Source: Streptomyces sp. AM 4-1-1
GTDB taxonomy: Bacteria; Actinomycetota; Actinomycetes; Streptomycetales; Streptomycetaceae
DNA length: 64,000 bases
Direction of reading: 5' to 3'
Assembly (NCBI RefSeq): GCF_029167625.1
Contig: NZ_CP119145.1
Coordinates: 4,464,001 to 4,528,000 of the forward strand
Shown here: positions 8,916 to 17,133 of the stretch, piece by piece
How the letters are laid out: every line of letters starts with the position of its first letter
Numbering within the stretch: position 1 is the first letter of the stretch
Program-made: the position numbers and the translations under genes
The notes under the pieces: model-generated
What the model was told of the DNA's origin: nothing
Databases searched by the model: none
What the model saw: the letters and a program-made list of their open reading frames with translations, nothing else

Positions 8916-8930
8916 GCGGTCTGGACCAGC
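8916..8930. promoter_or_regulatory. DasR-type (dre) palindrome upstream of nagS
   Basis: GCGGTCTGGACCAGC contains the near-palindrome GGTCTGGACC, one base from the dre core TGGTCTAGACCA bound by the GlcNAc-responsive GntR repressor DasR. It lies about 85-100 bp before the nagS start and 120 bp before dmdR1, so it could act on either. Predicted by eye. Confidence 0.45.
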
Positions 8931-9051
8931 GACCTGTCAATACCGCCTCGGGGACCGGTCGCGACCGCCCGGCTGCCGACGGAACACGGTTGTCGGCGTC
9001 ATGAGTAAGAATTGAGCCAGGGCCATCGCACGATTTCATCGAGGGGCACGT

Positions 9052-9744
9052 ATGTCCGGACTGATCGACACAACGGAGATGTATCTCCGCACCATCCTCG
9101 AACTCGAAGAGGAAGGCGTGGTCCCCATGCGCGCCCGGATCGCTGAACGGCTGGACCAGAGCGGTCCGACGGTCAGCCAGACGGTGGCGCGCATGGAGCG
9201 TGACGGCCTGGTCGGCGTCGCGGGAGACCGCCATCTCGAACTGACGGAGGAAGGCCGCCGACTGGCGACCCGCGTGATGCGCAAGCACCGGCTCGCCGAG
9301 TGCCTGCTCGTCGACGTCATCGGACTGGAGTGGGAACAGGTCCACGCGGAGGCGTGCCGCTGGGAGCACGTGATGAGCGAGGCCGTGGAGAAGCGGGTGC
9401 TGGAGCTGCTGCGGCACCCGACGGAGTCTCCGTACGGGAATCCCATCCCGGGCCTGGAGGAGCTGGGTGAGAAGACCGAGGCCGATCCGTTCCTGAACGA
9501 GGGCATGGTGAGCCTGGCCGATCTCGACCCGGGCATCGAGGGCAAGACCGTCGTGGTGCGCCGGATCGGCGAGCCCATCCAGACGGACGCCCAGCTGATG
9601 TACACGCTGCGACGGGCGGGCGTGCAGCCCGGCTCCGTGGTCAGCGTGACGGAATCCGCGGGCGGAGTCCTGATCGGCAGCAGCGGTGAGGCGGCGGAGC
9701 TGAACTCCGAGGTCGCCGCGCACGTCTTCGTCGCCAAGCAGTGA
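9052..9744 (+). CDS. dmdR1: DtxR/IdeR family iron-dependent repressor
   Basis: 230-residue metal-dependent repressor. N-terminal winged helix (TTEMYLRTILELEEEGVVPMRARIAERLDQSGPTVSQTVARMERDGL), a metal-binding dimerisation domain with HRLAECLLVDVIGLEW, HAEACRWEHVMSE (residues around 100-107 contain the usual Cys/Glu/His ligands) and a C-terminal SH3-like FeoA domain. Size and sequence match Streptomyces DmdR1, the Fe(II) repressor of siderophore genes; its neighbour nagS also agrees with the S. coelicolor order. I see no clear iron-box palindrome in its own upstream region. A hairpin terminator follows at 9883-9905. Confidence 0.92.
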   Translation: MSGLIDTTEMYLRTILELEEEGVVPMRARIAERLDQSGPTVSQTVARMERDGLVGVAGDRHLELTEEGRRLATRVMRKHRLAECLLVDVIGLEWEQVHAEACRWEHVMSEAVEKRVLELLRHPTESPYGNPIPGLEELGEKTEADPFLNEGMVSLADLDPGIEGKTVVVRRIGEPIQTDAQLMYTLRRAGVQPGSVVSVTESAGGVLIGSSGEAAELNSEVAAHVFVAKQ

Positions 9745-9882
9745 GGGACGGTGCGGTGCGGTAGCGGCCAAGCGCACCGGCCGCTCCCGCATCGGACCAC
9801 CCTCCCCGTCTCCACTCGCGCCCCCGCCGACCCGGTTCCGCACTCCCACCGGCTCCGGACCCGCACCCGCACTTCCACCCGA

Positions 9883-9905
9883 GGCCGCAGGCATCGCCTG
9901 CGGCC
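9883..9905 (+). terminator. Terminator hairpin after dmdR1
   Basis: A perfect 10-bp stem, GGCCGCAGGC/GCCTGCGGCC, with a 3-base ATC loop, 139 bp after the dmdR1 stop. No T tract. Confidence 0.6.
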
Positions 9906-10536
9906 CACGCCGCCCCGGAGTACGCCTGCGGCCCCCTCGGCGAAGGAGAGCCGCTGAACCGCGGCCACCACGTGTCGATTTCCGGCCGCAAGGGCAGCGC
10001 TCGGGCGAATGCCGTGCCAGGCTGTCGCTGACGCACTGCATATGACCTGAGGACGACGGCCGGCCGGGCCGCGCGATCGGGGAGGGGGCAGGGAATGCGC
10101 CGGTCGTACTGGCACACGCGGCAGTGGCACACGCCGCACCGGCACAAGCCGCGACGACTCACGAGGCACCGGCACACGCGCCGGCAGGTGGCTACCCGGG
10201 GCCACGCCGCCCTGGTCCCCCCGGCCGTCGACGTCCCCCTGCGCCGGAGGCCCGTGAGCGCGGGAGAGGGCCCCGGCACCGCACGGCGCCGGGGCCCGTC
10301 CTCCCCGTGGCTGACCTGGAGCCCCGAGCTCTCAAGGCCAATCCCCTCGGACCGTCGTCCCCGAACGGTCCGCCTCCCGCAGAAGATCTCCCCTCGCCGA
10401 CCGTCGCCAATCCTTGGGCGGTGTCACTCGAACGAGGGGTGTTGGTGAGCAGACCTCGGCCTTCGAATTTTTGTTCGATAGTCTGCCGTGACGCGTTCAC
10501 GTGGTGACCGAGAACCAGAAGGGGGTGCCAGGACAG
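9906..10536. other. Gene-free stretch between dmdR1 and the hydrolase
   Basis: No convincing gene on either strand: open frames here are His/Arg/Pro-rich, lack ribosome sites and resemble frame shadows. One further hairpin is visible, GGCCCCGGC (10269-10277) against GCCGGGGCC (10288-10296), 9 bp with a 10-base loop. The AT-richer segment at 10460-10500 is the likeliest promoter region for the next gene. Confidence 0.6.
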
Positions 10537-11628
10537 ATGGTGCGGCGCATCGATGTGACCGGGACCGGGGGCGTACGCCTCGCGGCCTGGGAGTTCGCCG
10601 ATCCGCCCAAGGGACCTGCGGAGGGTGGGCGCGCGCCCGGGATCTTACTGCTCCACGGGCTGATGGGCCGGGCCTCGCACTGGGCGGCCACCGCCCGCCG
10701 GCTCTCCGACCGGTACCGTGCGGTGGCCCTGGACCAGCGGGGCCACGGCCGCAGCGAGAAACCCGCCGAGGGTCCGTACGACCGTGAGGCGTACGTGGCC
10801 GACGTGGAGGCGGCGATCGAACAGCTCGGGCTCGCCCCGGTGATCCTCATCGGGCACGCGATGGGCGCGCTCACCGCCTGGCAGCTCGCCGCGAAGCGCC
10901 CCGACCTGGTCCGGGCCGTGGTCATCTGTGACATGCGGGCCACCGCGCTGGGAGCGGCCTCCCAGCGGGAGTGGGAGGACTGGTTCAAGACCTGGCCGGT
11001 GCCGTTCGCGACGCTCGCCGACGTACGGAAGTGGTTCGGCGAGGACGACCCGTGGGTGGAGCGGCCGAACCCGGCGCGCGGCGACTTCTACGCGGAGGTG
11101 ATGGCCGAGCGGGCGGACGGCTGGCGGCCCGTGTTCTCACGCCGCCAGATGCTCAGGACCCGGGCGACCTGGGTGTACGACGCGCACTGGGAGGAACTGG
11201 CCGGGGTGCGCTGCCCGACGCTGGTGCTGCGCGGACTCGACGGCGAGCTGGGACGGGCCGAGGCCCAGGAAATGGTGCGGGTGCTGCCACGCGGGCAGTA
11301 CGCGGAGGTGGTGGACGCGGGTCACCTCGTCCACTACGACCAGCCGGACGGCTGGCGCGCGGCGGTCGAACCCTTCCTGGAGCAGTTCGCCGAGGACCCG
11401 GCCGAGACCGAGGACCCCGCCGGGACCGAAGTCCCTGCCGGGACGGATGATCCCGTCGGGACCGAAGTCCCTGCCGGGACGGAGGCTTCCGCCGGGACGG
11501 ATGATCCCACCGGGACCGCCGTCCCGGCCGGGACGGACGACCCTGCGGCGCCGAGGACCCCGCCGAGACCGAGGAATCCGTCTCCCCATGACGTGACCCC
11601 GGCGGACAGTGCCCGCCCGACCCCGTAG
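10537..11628 (+). CDS. Alpha/beta-hydrolase-fold protein lacking the nucleophile
   Basis: 363 residues from ATG 10537 (AGGA just before; GTG 10501 would add 12 residues). Fold markers include LLLHGLMGRASHW (oxyanion region), LDQRGHGRSEKP and the C-terminal DAGHLVHYDQP with the presumed catalytic His. The nucleophile elbow reads GHAMG, with Ala108 in place of the Ser of GHSMG, so ordinary hydrolase chemistry is not expected. Residues about 291-338 are eight hexapeptides of the type TEVPAG/TDDPVG from an 18-bp coding repeat. A TTA leucine codon at 10645-10647 makes translation depend on bldA tRNA. Its function is unknown; a non-hydrolytic or decarbonylase-like role is possible. Confidence 0.85.
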   Translation: MVRRIDVTGTGGVRLAAWEFADPPKGPAEGGRAPGILLLHGLMGRASHWAATARRLSDRYRAVALDQRGHGRSEKPAEGPYDREAYVADVEAAIEQLGLAPVILIGHAMGALTAWQLAAKRPDLVRAVVICDMRATALGAASQREWEDWFKTWPVPFATLADVRKWFGEDDPWVERPNPARGDFYAEVMAERADGWRPVFSRRQMLRTRATWVYDAHWEELAGVRCPTLVLRGLDGELGRAEAQEMVRVLPRGQYAEVVDAGHLVHYDQPDGWRAAVEPFLEQFAEDPAETEDPAGTEVPAGTDDPVGTEVPAGTEASAGTDDPTGTAVPAGTDDPAAPRTPPRPRNPSPHDVTPADSARPTP

Positions 11629-11678
11629 CCCTGGAGCACCGCGACTCCTGTCCCCGTAACCCCTTGGCTGCGGACCCG

Positions 11679-11864
11679 CACGTGTCCGAAGCCCACGACC
11701 CCCAAGCGGCACGTGTCCGAAGCCCACGACCCCGAAGCGGCACGTGTCCGAAGCCCGCGACCCCGAAGCGGCACGTGTCCGAAGCCCACGACCCCGAAGC
11801 GGCACGTGTCCGAAGCCCGCGACCCCGAAGCGGCACGCGCCCGAAGCCCCACGACCCCGAAGCG
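11679..11864. repeat. 31-bp tandem repeat, six copies
   Basis: Copies of CACGTGTCCGAAGCCCACGA(..)GAAGCGG start at 11679, 11710, 11741, 11772, 11803 and 11834, an exact 31-bp period, then decay into shorter CCACGACCCCGAAGC fragments to about 11990. The unit is not a multiple of three, so the frames on either strand are not coding. No spacers separate the units, so it is not CRISPR. It fills the space between the hydrolase stop and the convergent ABC permease gene. Confidence 0.92.
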
Positions 11865-12025
11865 GCCAAGCCCACGACCCCGAAGCCGCCACGCCCCGCG
11901 CCCCCGCCCCCGCGACCCCGAAGCCGCCAAGCCCCGCGCCCCACGACCCCCGTGCCCCTGGAGCCCCGCAGCCCCCTGACCCCGTACCCCCGAAGGAAGC
12001 CCCGTGCCCCTGGTCCGCCGACCGG

Positions 12026-13687
12026 TCAGCCCTTGCTGACCGCGGCCAGGATCTCCGGCAGCCGGTCCGCCGTGCGCGGGGCGGCCAGCCGCAGCCCCGC
12101 CCAGCCGATCAGCGTTCCGTAGCCCGCCCCCACCGGCAGGATCAGCCACAGCCAGCCGTGCCCACCGCTCAGATGCAGCCAGATCGTCAGCGCGATCAGC
12201 GGCGCGGACAGCACCGCCGCGAAGAGCATCCCGCCGAAGATGCTGATCGAGGCGATCCCGGCCTGTCCGGGCGCCACGCTCTTGTGCGCGCCGTCCTGCG
12301 GGATCGAGTACGCGAAACGGGCCGAGGCCACCGCACCCAGCCCGAGCATCGCGCCGAGCAGCGCGAGCGACAGGCCCATCACCTCGGGCAGCGCCTTCCA
12401 GTTCCCGACGACCGCCGCCGTCACCACGGTCACCAGGACCGAGTAGGGCACGGTGACCACCAGCAATGCCAGGGCGCGCGCCCGGAGTTCGAGATAGGCG
12501 TCCCGGGCCGACGAGATCGTCAGCGACACCATCCAGAAGGCGGACGTGTCCTGCCCGAACTGGTTGTACATCTGGGTGCCGAGCATCCCGGCGGCGAAGC
12601 ACGCGAAGTAGACCGAGCCATGCTCCTGCACCGCGTTGATCACCGGCACGATCAGACCGACCGCGAGGGACGTCACCCAGGCCGCCTTGGTCTTCGGGTC
12701 GCGGACCGCGTACCGCAGACTGCGCTGCATCACCGTGCCCGTACGCCCCTCCGGCAGCAGCTTCCAGAGCCCGCCACCGCTCCTGCCGGACCTCGCGCGC
12801 TCCGGCTGCGACGCGGCGGCGAGCGTCGAGCCGTCCGGGGCCGTCATCAGCTTCTCCAGGCTGCGCTGCCACAGCCACACCGCGCACACCAGCGCCGCCA
12901 CGGCCAGCAGCGACTGCGCCACGGCCTGCCCGTACGCCCCCTTCGACGCGGAGTCCACCGCCCCGAACGCCGAGGCCGGCGGCACCCACCGCAGCACGGC
13001 CGCTGCCGGGTCGAGGGAGGCCAGCCCGCCCGCCGCGCCGAGCCGCTGCGCCCCGTAGTTGACGAACTGGATGCCCACCGCGATCACCAGACCGCTCAGA
13101 ACCGCCAGATCGCGGCCCTTGCGCGAGGTCAGCAGCCGGATGTTGCCCGCCGCGACGGCCCGCGCGAGCGCCACGCAGACCAGCAGCGCCAGCGGTACGG
13201 CCACCACCGCGAACACCGCACCCGCCGCGCCGTGCGCCAGTGCGATCGCCGAGCCGACCGCGAGGGAGAGCGTGAACAGCGGACCGAGGCCGACCAGCGA
13301 CGCCGTCAGCAGCGCCACGATCAGCGACCGGGGCCGCAGCGGCAGCATCACCAGCCGGGTCGGGTCCAGGGTCTCGTCACCGCTAGGGAAGAACAGCGGC
13401 ATCACGGCCCAGCCGAGCGCCAGCACCGCCACGAGCAGCACCACCAGCGCGTCCGCGTGGGCGTGGCCGCGCAGCAGCACGAGACCGGTCAGCTGGAGCG
13501 CGGTGAACAGCAGGGTGACGACGACACTGGTGACGTACGCGGCCCGGCGCCCGGACGACTGCCGCAGCCCGTTGCGCAGCAGCGCCAGCTTCAGCCGTAC
13601 GAAGACGGGGGTCAGCCCCTGCGCCCCGGCCGGGCGCGCGCCGGGCGCGGTGGCGGGAGCGCCCGCGGGGAGATCGGTGACGCTCAT
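12026..13687 (-). CDS. ABC transporter permease, multi-spanning membrane protein
   Basis: 553-residue integral membrane protein with about twelve hydrophobic segments, for example AAYVTSVVVTLLFTALQL, ALVVLLVAVLALGWAVM and LLVVTVPYSVLVTVVTAAVV. Its start at ATG 13687 overlaps the stop of the ATP-binding gene (ATGA), and the two should form an exporter of the ABC-2-like class. The long soluble loop around residues 290-340 contains QPERARSGRSGGG. The substrate is unknown. Confidence 0.85.
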   Translation of the reverse strand: MSVTDLPAGAPATAPGARPAGAQGLTPVFVRLKLALLRNGLRQSSGRRAAYVTSVVVTLLFTALQLTGLVLLRGHAHADALVVLLVAVLALGWAVMPLFFPSGDETLDPTRLVMLPLRPRSLIVALLTASLVGLGPLFTLSLAVGSAIALAHGAAGAVFAVVAVPLALLVCVALARAVAAGNIRLLTSRKGRDLAVLSGLVIAVGIQFVNYGAQRLGAAGGLASLDPAAAVLRWVPPASAFGAVDSASKGAYGQAVAQSLLAVAALVCAVWLWQRSLEKLMTAPDGSTLAAASQPERARSGRSGGGLWKLLPEGRTGTVMQRSLRYAVRDPKTKAAWVTSLAVGLIVPVINAVQEHGSVYFACFAAGMLGTQMYNQFGQDTSAFWMVSLTISSARDAYLELRARALALLVVTVPYSVLVTVVTAAVVGNWKALPEVMGLSLALLGAMLGLGAVASARFAYSIPQDGAHKSVAPGQAGIASISIFGGMLFAAVLSAPLIALTIWLHLSGGHGWLWLILPVGAGYGTLIGWAGLRLAAPRTADRLPEILAAVSKG

Positions 13688-14532
13688 CGGTCGCCGCCCA
13701 GCCAGTCGAGCGAGTCCCCGGTGTCCCGGCCGCCCGCGCCGACGAGTTCGAGGAACGCCTGCTGCAACGAGGGCGCCTCGCCGCGCACCTGCGCCAGCGT
13801 GCCCTGGGCCCGGATGCGGCCGGCCGCCATGACGGCCACCCAGTCGCACAGCGACTCGACCAGTTCCATCACATGGCTGGAGAAGATCACCGTCGCGCCC
13901 GAGCGGGTGTAGCGCTCCAGGACGCCTCGGATGGTCTGCGCGGACACCGGGTCCACACCCTCGAACGGCTCGTCCAGGAACAGCACTTCCGGGTTGTGCA
14001 GCAGCGCGGCGGCGAGCCCGATCTTCTTCCGCATGCCGGTCGAGTAGTCCACGACCAGCTTGTGCTGGGAGCCCGCCAGATCCAGTACGTCGAGGAGCTG
14101 GGTGGCCCGCTTGTCGACCTCCTCACCCGGCAGCCCACGCAACCGTCCGTTGTACGCGAGGAGTTCGCGCCCCGAGAGCCGTTCGAAGAGCCGCAGCCCC
14201 TCCGGCAGCACCCCGATCCGCGACTTCACCTCGACCGGGTCCCGCCACACGTCGTGCCCGGCGACCTCGATCCTCCCCATGTCCGGCCGCAGCAGCCCGG
14301 TCACCATCGACAGGGTGGTGGTCTTCCCGGCGCCGTTCGGCCCCACCAGCCCGACGAACCTGCCCGCGGGCAGTTCCAGGTCGATGCCCGCGACGGCGGT
14401 CTGCTCACCGAACCGCTTCCACAGCCCCTCCACGCGGACGGCGGGCGGCGCCACCCGCGCCCCGCCCGCCGCGTCGGCGCCGCGTTCGCCGCCCGCCCTG
14501 TCCGCTCCGTATGCCTCTGTCCGGTCCGACAT
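13684..14532 (-). CDS. ABC transporter ATP-binding protein
   Basis: 282 residues, cytoplasmic ATPase of the two-gene exporter. Walker A is GLVGPNGAGKTTTL, Walker B VLFLDEPFEGVD, H-loop IFSSHVMEL; the signature is YSTGMRKK, a variant of LSGGQ seen in ABC-2 type exporters. The first 35 residues are a Gly/Ala/Arg-rich tail. Start at ATG 14532; the permease gene follows with a 4-bp overlap. Substrate not predictable. Confidence 0.92.
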   Translation of the reverse strand: MSDRTEAYGADRAGGERGADAAGGARVAPPAVRVEGLWKRFGEQTAVAGIDLELPAGRFVGLVGPNGAGKTTTLSMVTGLLRPDMGRIEVAGHDVWRDPVEVKSRIGVLPEGLRLFERLSGRELLAYNGRLRGLPGEEVDKRATQLLDVLDLAGSQHKLVVDYSTGMRKKIGLAAALLHNPEVLFLDEPFEGVDPVSAQTIRGVLERYTRSGATVIFSSHVMELVESLCDWVAVMAAGRIRAQGTLAQVRGEAPSLQQAFLELVGAGGRDTGDSLDWLGGDR

Positions 14533-14570
14533 GGTGCACAGCCTTTCGAAGTCCCCGTATCGGGGCCAGC

Positions 14571-15263
14571 CTACGAAAGCCTGGTGCGCGCGTCGGCGGC
14601 GTCCCTTCCGCAGGCGTACGCGAGCGGGCTGATCAGCTCCACGGCGTCCGGCAGCCACCGGTTCGCCTGGGAGGGGCGGCGGGCCCACTGCACCGCGCCC
14701 CGGCCGCCGACCCGGGTCGGCGGGGCCACGACGTAGTGGCCCGTACCCCGCCCGACCAGCCCGATCGCATCGGCCGACCAGCCCAATTCCCGTGCCAGAC
14801 CGGCCGCCTTGTCGGCCGCGCCCGGCAGCACGAAGAAGCACATCCGGCGGTCCGGCGTGCGGGTGACCGGGCCGAGCGGCAGCCCCAGCCGCTCCATCCT
14901 GGCCAGCGCGAGGAACCCCGCCGACTCCGGCACGTCCAGCACGTCGAAGGCGCGGCCGGTCGGCAACAGCACACAGGCGCCGGGGTGTTCGGTCCACATC
15001 CGGCGGACCGCCGCGGCGCTGCCGGTGGCCAGCCCCGCCCAGTCGGCCCCGGCGGGATGCGCGCCCGGCGAGGCGCAGCCGAGATCGCCGCACGAGCAGT
15101 GTTCCGTACCGCCCACGGTCTCCAGCCAGGTGCCCGCGCAGACGTCCCAGTGCCGCTCCTCCGTGTACCGCACGGCGGCGGCCAGCTGGAATTCGCCCCG
15201 CTGCTGGGGAACGGTGTGCCGGGGGACCGGGCCGGCCTGCGTGACTGTGATCAGCTTTTCCAC
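14571..15263 (-). CDS. Bifunctional DNA primase/polymerase N-terminal domain protein
   Basis: About 230 residues with the actinobacterial Prim-Pol-like signature: AAAVRYTEERHWDVCAGTWLE, then the Cys cluster CSCGDLGCASPGAHP, DWAGLATGSAAAVRRMW, GVYLL-type LLPTGRAFDVLDVP and VAPPTRVGGRGAVQW. Such stand-alone domains are common in Streptomyces and their cellular role is not established. The start is uncertain: GTG 15263 has GGGAG upstream, GTG 15287 adds eight residues. It is transcribed in the same direction as the ABC genes, 39 bp upstream of them. Confidence 0.78.
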   Translation of the reverse strand: MEKLITVTQAGPVPRHTVPQQRGEFQLAAAVRYTEERHWDVCAGTWLETVGGTEHCSCGDLGCASPGAHPAGADWAGLATGSAAAVRRMWTEHPGACVLLPTGRAFDVLDVPESAGFLALARMERLGLPLGPVTRTPDRRMCFFVLPGAADKAAGLARELGWSADAIGLVGRGTGHYVVAPPTRVGGRGAVQWARRPSQANRWLPDAVELISPLAYACGRDAADARTRLS

Positions 15264-15505
15264 GAACAGCTCAACTCCCGGGGTCACGGGGGGTTACGGT
15301 CGCGCCCGGGGTGTCAGGAGGGCGCACCGGTCCAGCACGCGGGGCGCACGGGTGCATGGCCGGGGGCGCGCGTGAGGTGGAGCGATGGTGGCTGGGTACC
15401 CACTTCCGGGGGAACGGGCACGACGAACGTGCTGAATGTACGCATTCCTTGTCCAACAGCCGGGCAGTGATCCCCTCCATCGATCACTGCGGCCCAGGGG
15501 GAAAC

Positions 15506-16888
15506 ATGGCAACAAGGCCTCTCGTCGCCCGCCAGCCGAACGAACGGCTCCAGGCGCTCATCCAGGAAGCCGGATGTTCCAACGCGGGTCTCGCCCGCCG
15601 CGTCAACATGGTCGGAGCGGAGCGCGGGCTCGATCTCCGCTACGACAAGACGTCCGTGGCCCGCTGGCTGCGCGGGCAGCAGCCACGCGGCCGGGCGCCG
15701 GGCATCATCGCCGAGGCACTGGGCCGGAAGCTGGGCCGCACGGTCACGATCGACGAGATCGGCATGGCCAACGGCAAGAACCTGGCGGCCGGCGTCGGTC
15801 TCCAGTTCGCGCCGACCGTACTCGGCGCGATCGAGCAGGTCTGTGAGCTGTGGCGCAGCGACGTCGGCCGTCGCGACTTCCTGTCCGGCTCGTCGGTCGC
15901 CTCGTCGGCGCTGGTCGAACCCAGCCGCGACTGGCTGATCACGGGCGCGGACCCGCAGGTCGCGCGGACGGCCGGGGCGCGGGTCGGGCGGTCGGACGTC
16001 GAGGCGGTACGGGCGATGACGGCCGCCCTGGTCGACCTCGACCACCGGTACGGCAGCGGACACGTCCGGCCGGTCCTGGTGCACTACCTCAACAGCGTGG
16101 TCTCCGGGCTGCTGTCCGGCGCGTACCGGGAGACGGTCGGCCGGGAGCTGTTCGCGGCGGTGGCGCGCCTGACCGAGCTGGCCGGTTACATGGCGATCGA
16201 CACCGGCCAGCCGGGGCTCGCCCAGCGCTACTACATCCAGGCCCTGCGACTGGCCCAGGCGGCGGGCGACCGGGCGTACGGCGGCTATGTGCTGGCCGCT
16301 TCGATGAGCCATCTCGCGGCCCAGCTCGGCAACCCGAGGGAGATCGCCCAGCTGGCCCGCGCCGCCCTGGAGGGGGCGCGCGGCCGGGTGACACCACGGG
16401 CGGAGGCGATGTTCCACGCGGCCGAGGCCCGCGGTCACGCCCTGCTCGGCGACGCCCAGACCTGCCGGCTCGCCGCGGGCCGGGCGCTGACCGCCCTGGA
16501 GCACGCGGACCCGGAGAAGGGCGACGACCCGGACTGGATCGCCCACTTCGACCACGCCTACCTCGCCGACGAGCTGGCCCACTGCCACCGCGACCTCGGA
16601 CAGGCGGAGGAGGCGGCCCGGCGTGCCTCCGAGGCCCTGGCGGGCCTCCCGGAGTCCCGGGCCCGCCGCCGCGGGATCGGACTGGTCCTGCTCGCCACGG
16701 CCCAGGTCCAGCGGCGCGAGGTGGAACAGGCCTGCCACACGGGCACCGAGGCGATGGAACTCCTGGCCACGGTCCGCTCCAGCCGGGGCGCGGAGTATCT
16801 GGAGGACCTTCAGCAGCGCCTCGTGCCGTACGGCGACGAGCCCGCGGTCCGCGAGTTCGGCGCCAGGATGGAGTTGCAGGCGGCCTGA
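15506..16888 (+). CDS. NsdA-type regulator with HTH and TPR-like repeats
   Basis: 460 residues from ATG 15506 (GGGGGAAAC before it). The N-terminus is a Streptomyces Xre-like DNA-binding region, NAGLARRVNMVG..YDKTSVARWLRGQQPRG, followed by a short Ala/Ser linker and a helical C-terminus with TPR-like pairs (LAQRYYIQALRLAQAAGDR, AEAARRASEALAGL). The architecture resembles NsdA-type negative regulators of sporulation and antibiotic production. Divergent from the primase-like gene, sharing a 240-bp upstream region. Identity with NsdA itself is not claimed. Confidence 0.75.
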   Translation: MATRPLVARQPNERLQALIQEAGCSNAGLARRVNMVGAERGLDLRYDKTSVARWLRGQQPRGRAPGIIAEALGRKLGRTVTIDEIGMANGKNLAAGVGLQFAPTVLGAIEQVCELWRSDVGRRDFLSGSSVASSALVEPSRDWLITGADPQVARTAGARVGRSDVEAVRAMTAALVDLDHRYGSGHVRPVLVHYLNSVVSGLLSGAYRETVGRELFAAVARLTELAGYMAIDTGQPGLAQRYYIQALRLAQAAGDRAYGGYVLAASMSHLAAQLGNPREIAQLARAALEGARGRVTPRAEAMFHAAEARGHALLGDAQTCRLAAGRALTALEHADPEKGDDPDWIAHFDHAYLADELAHCHRDLGQAEEAARRASEALAGLPESRARRRGIGLVLLATAQVQRREVEQACHTGTEAMELLATVRSSRGAEYLEDLQQRLVPYGDEPAVREFGARMELQAA

Positions 16889-17133
16889 GACCCGCCCGCG
16901 GGGTCGCCTCGCGGATCTTCCGAGCGCACTCCGTCCGATCCGATTCCCGGATTCCGGATGTGGTGAGCCGGGCCCGCGGCGCCCGCCACCAGCGGCTTCA
17001 CCCGACCGTGCGGCCCCGGCGCGCGCCTCGTGCCCGCCTGGAGGCGGCGGGCGACGCCACGCGCGTGGCACAGCGCCGCGACCACCCGATAGCGTGAGGT
17101 GACGATTCCGTAGGTTCACATGTAGGAGTCCCG

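Noticed and set aside
10095..10448. Possible small gene starting ATG 10095
   Set aside because: His/Arg/Pro-rich product without domain, poor codon bias, no clear ribosome site.
11679..11990. CRISPR array
   Set aside because: The 31-bp units are directly contiguous with no spacers and there are no cas genes; it is a plain tandem repeat.
12026..13912. Large plus-strand frame opposite the ABC permease
   Set aside because: Arg/His/Gln-rich shadow of the permease and ATPase genes.
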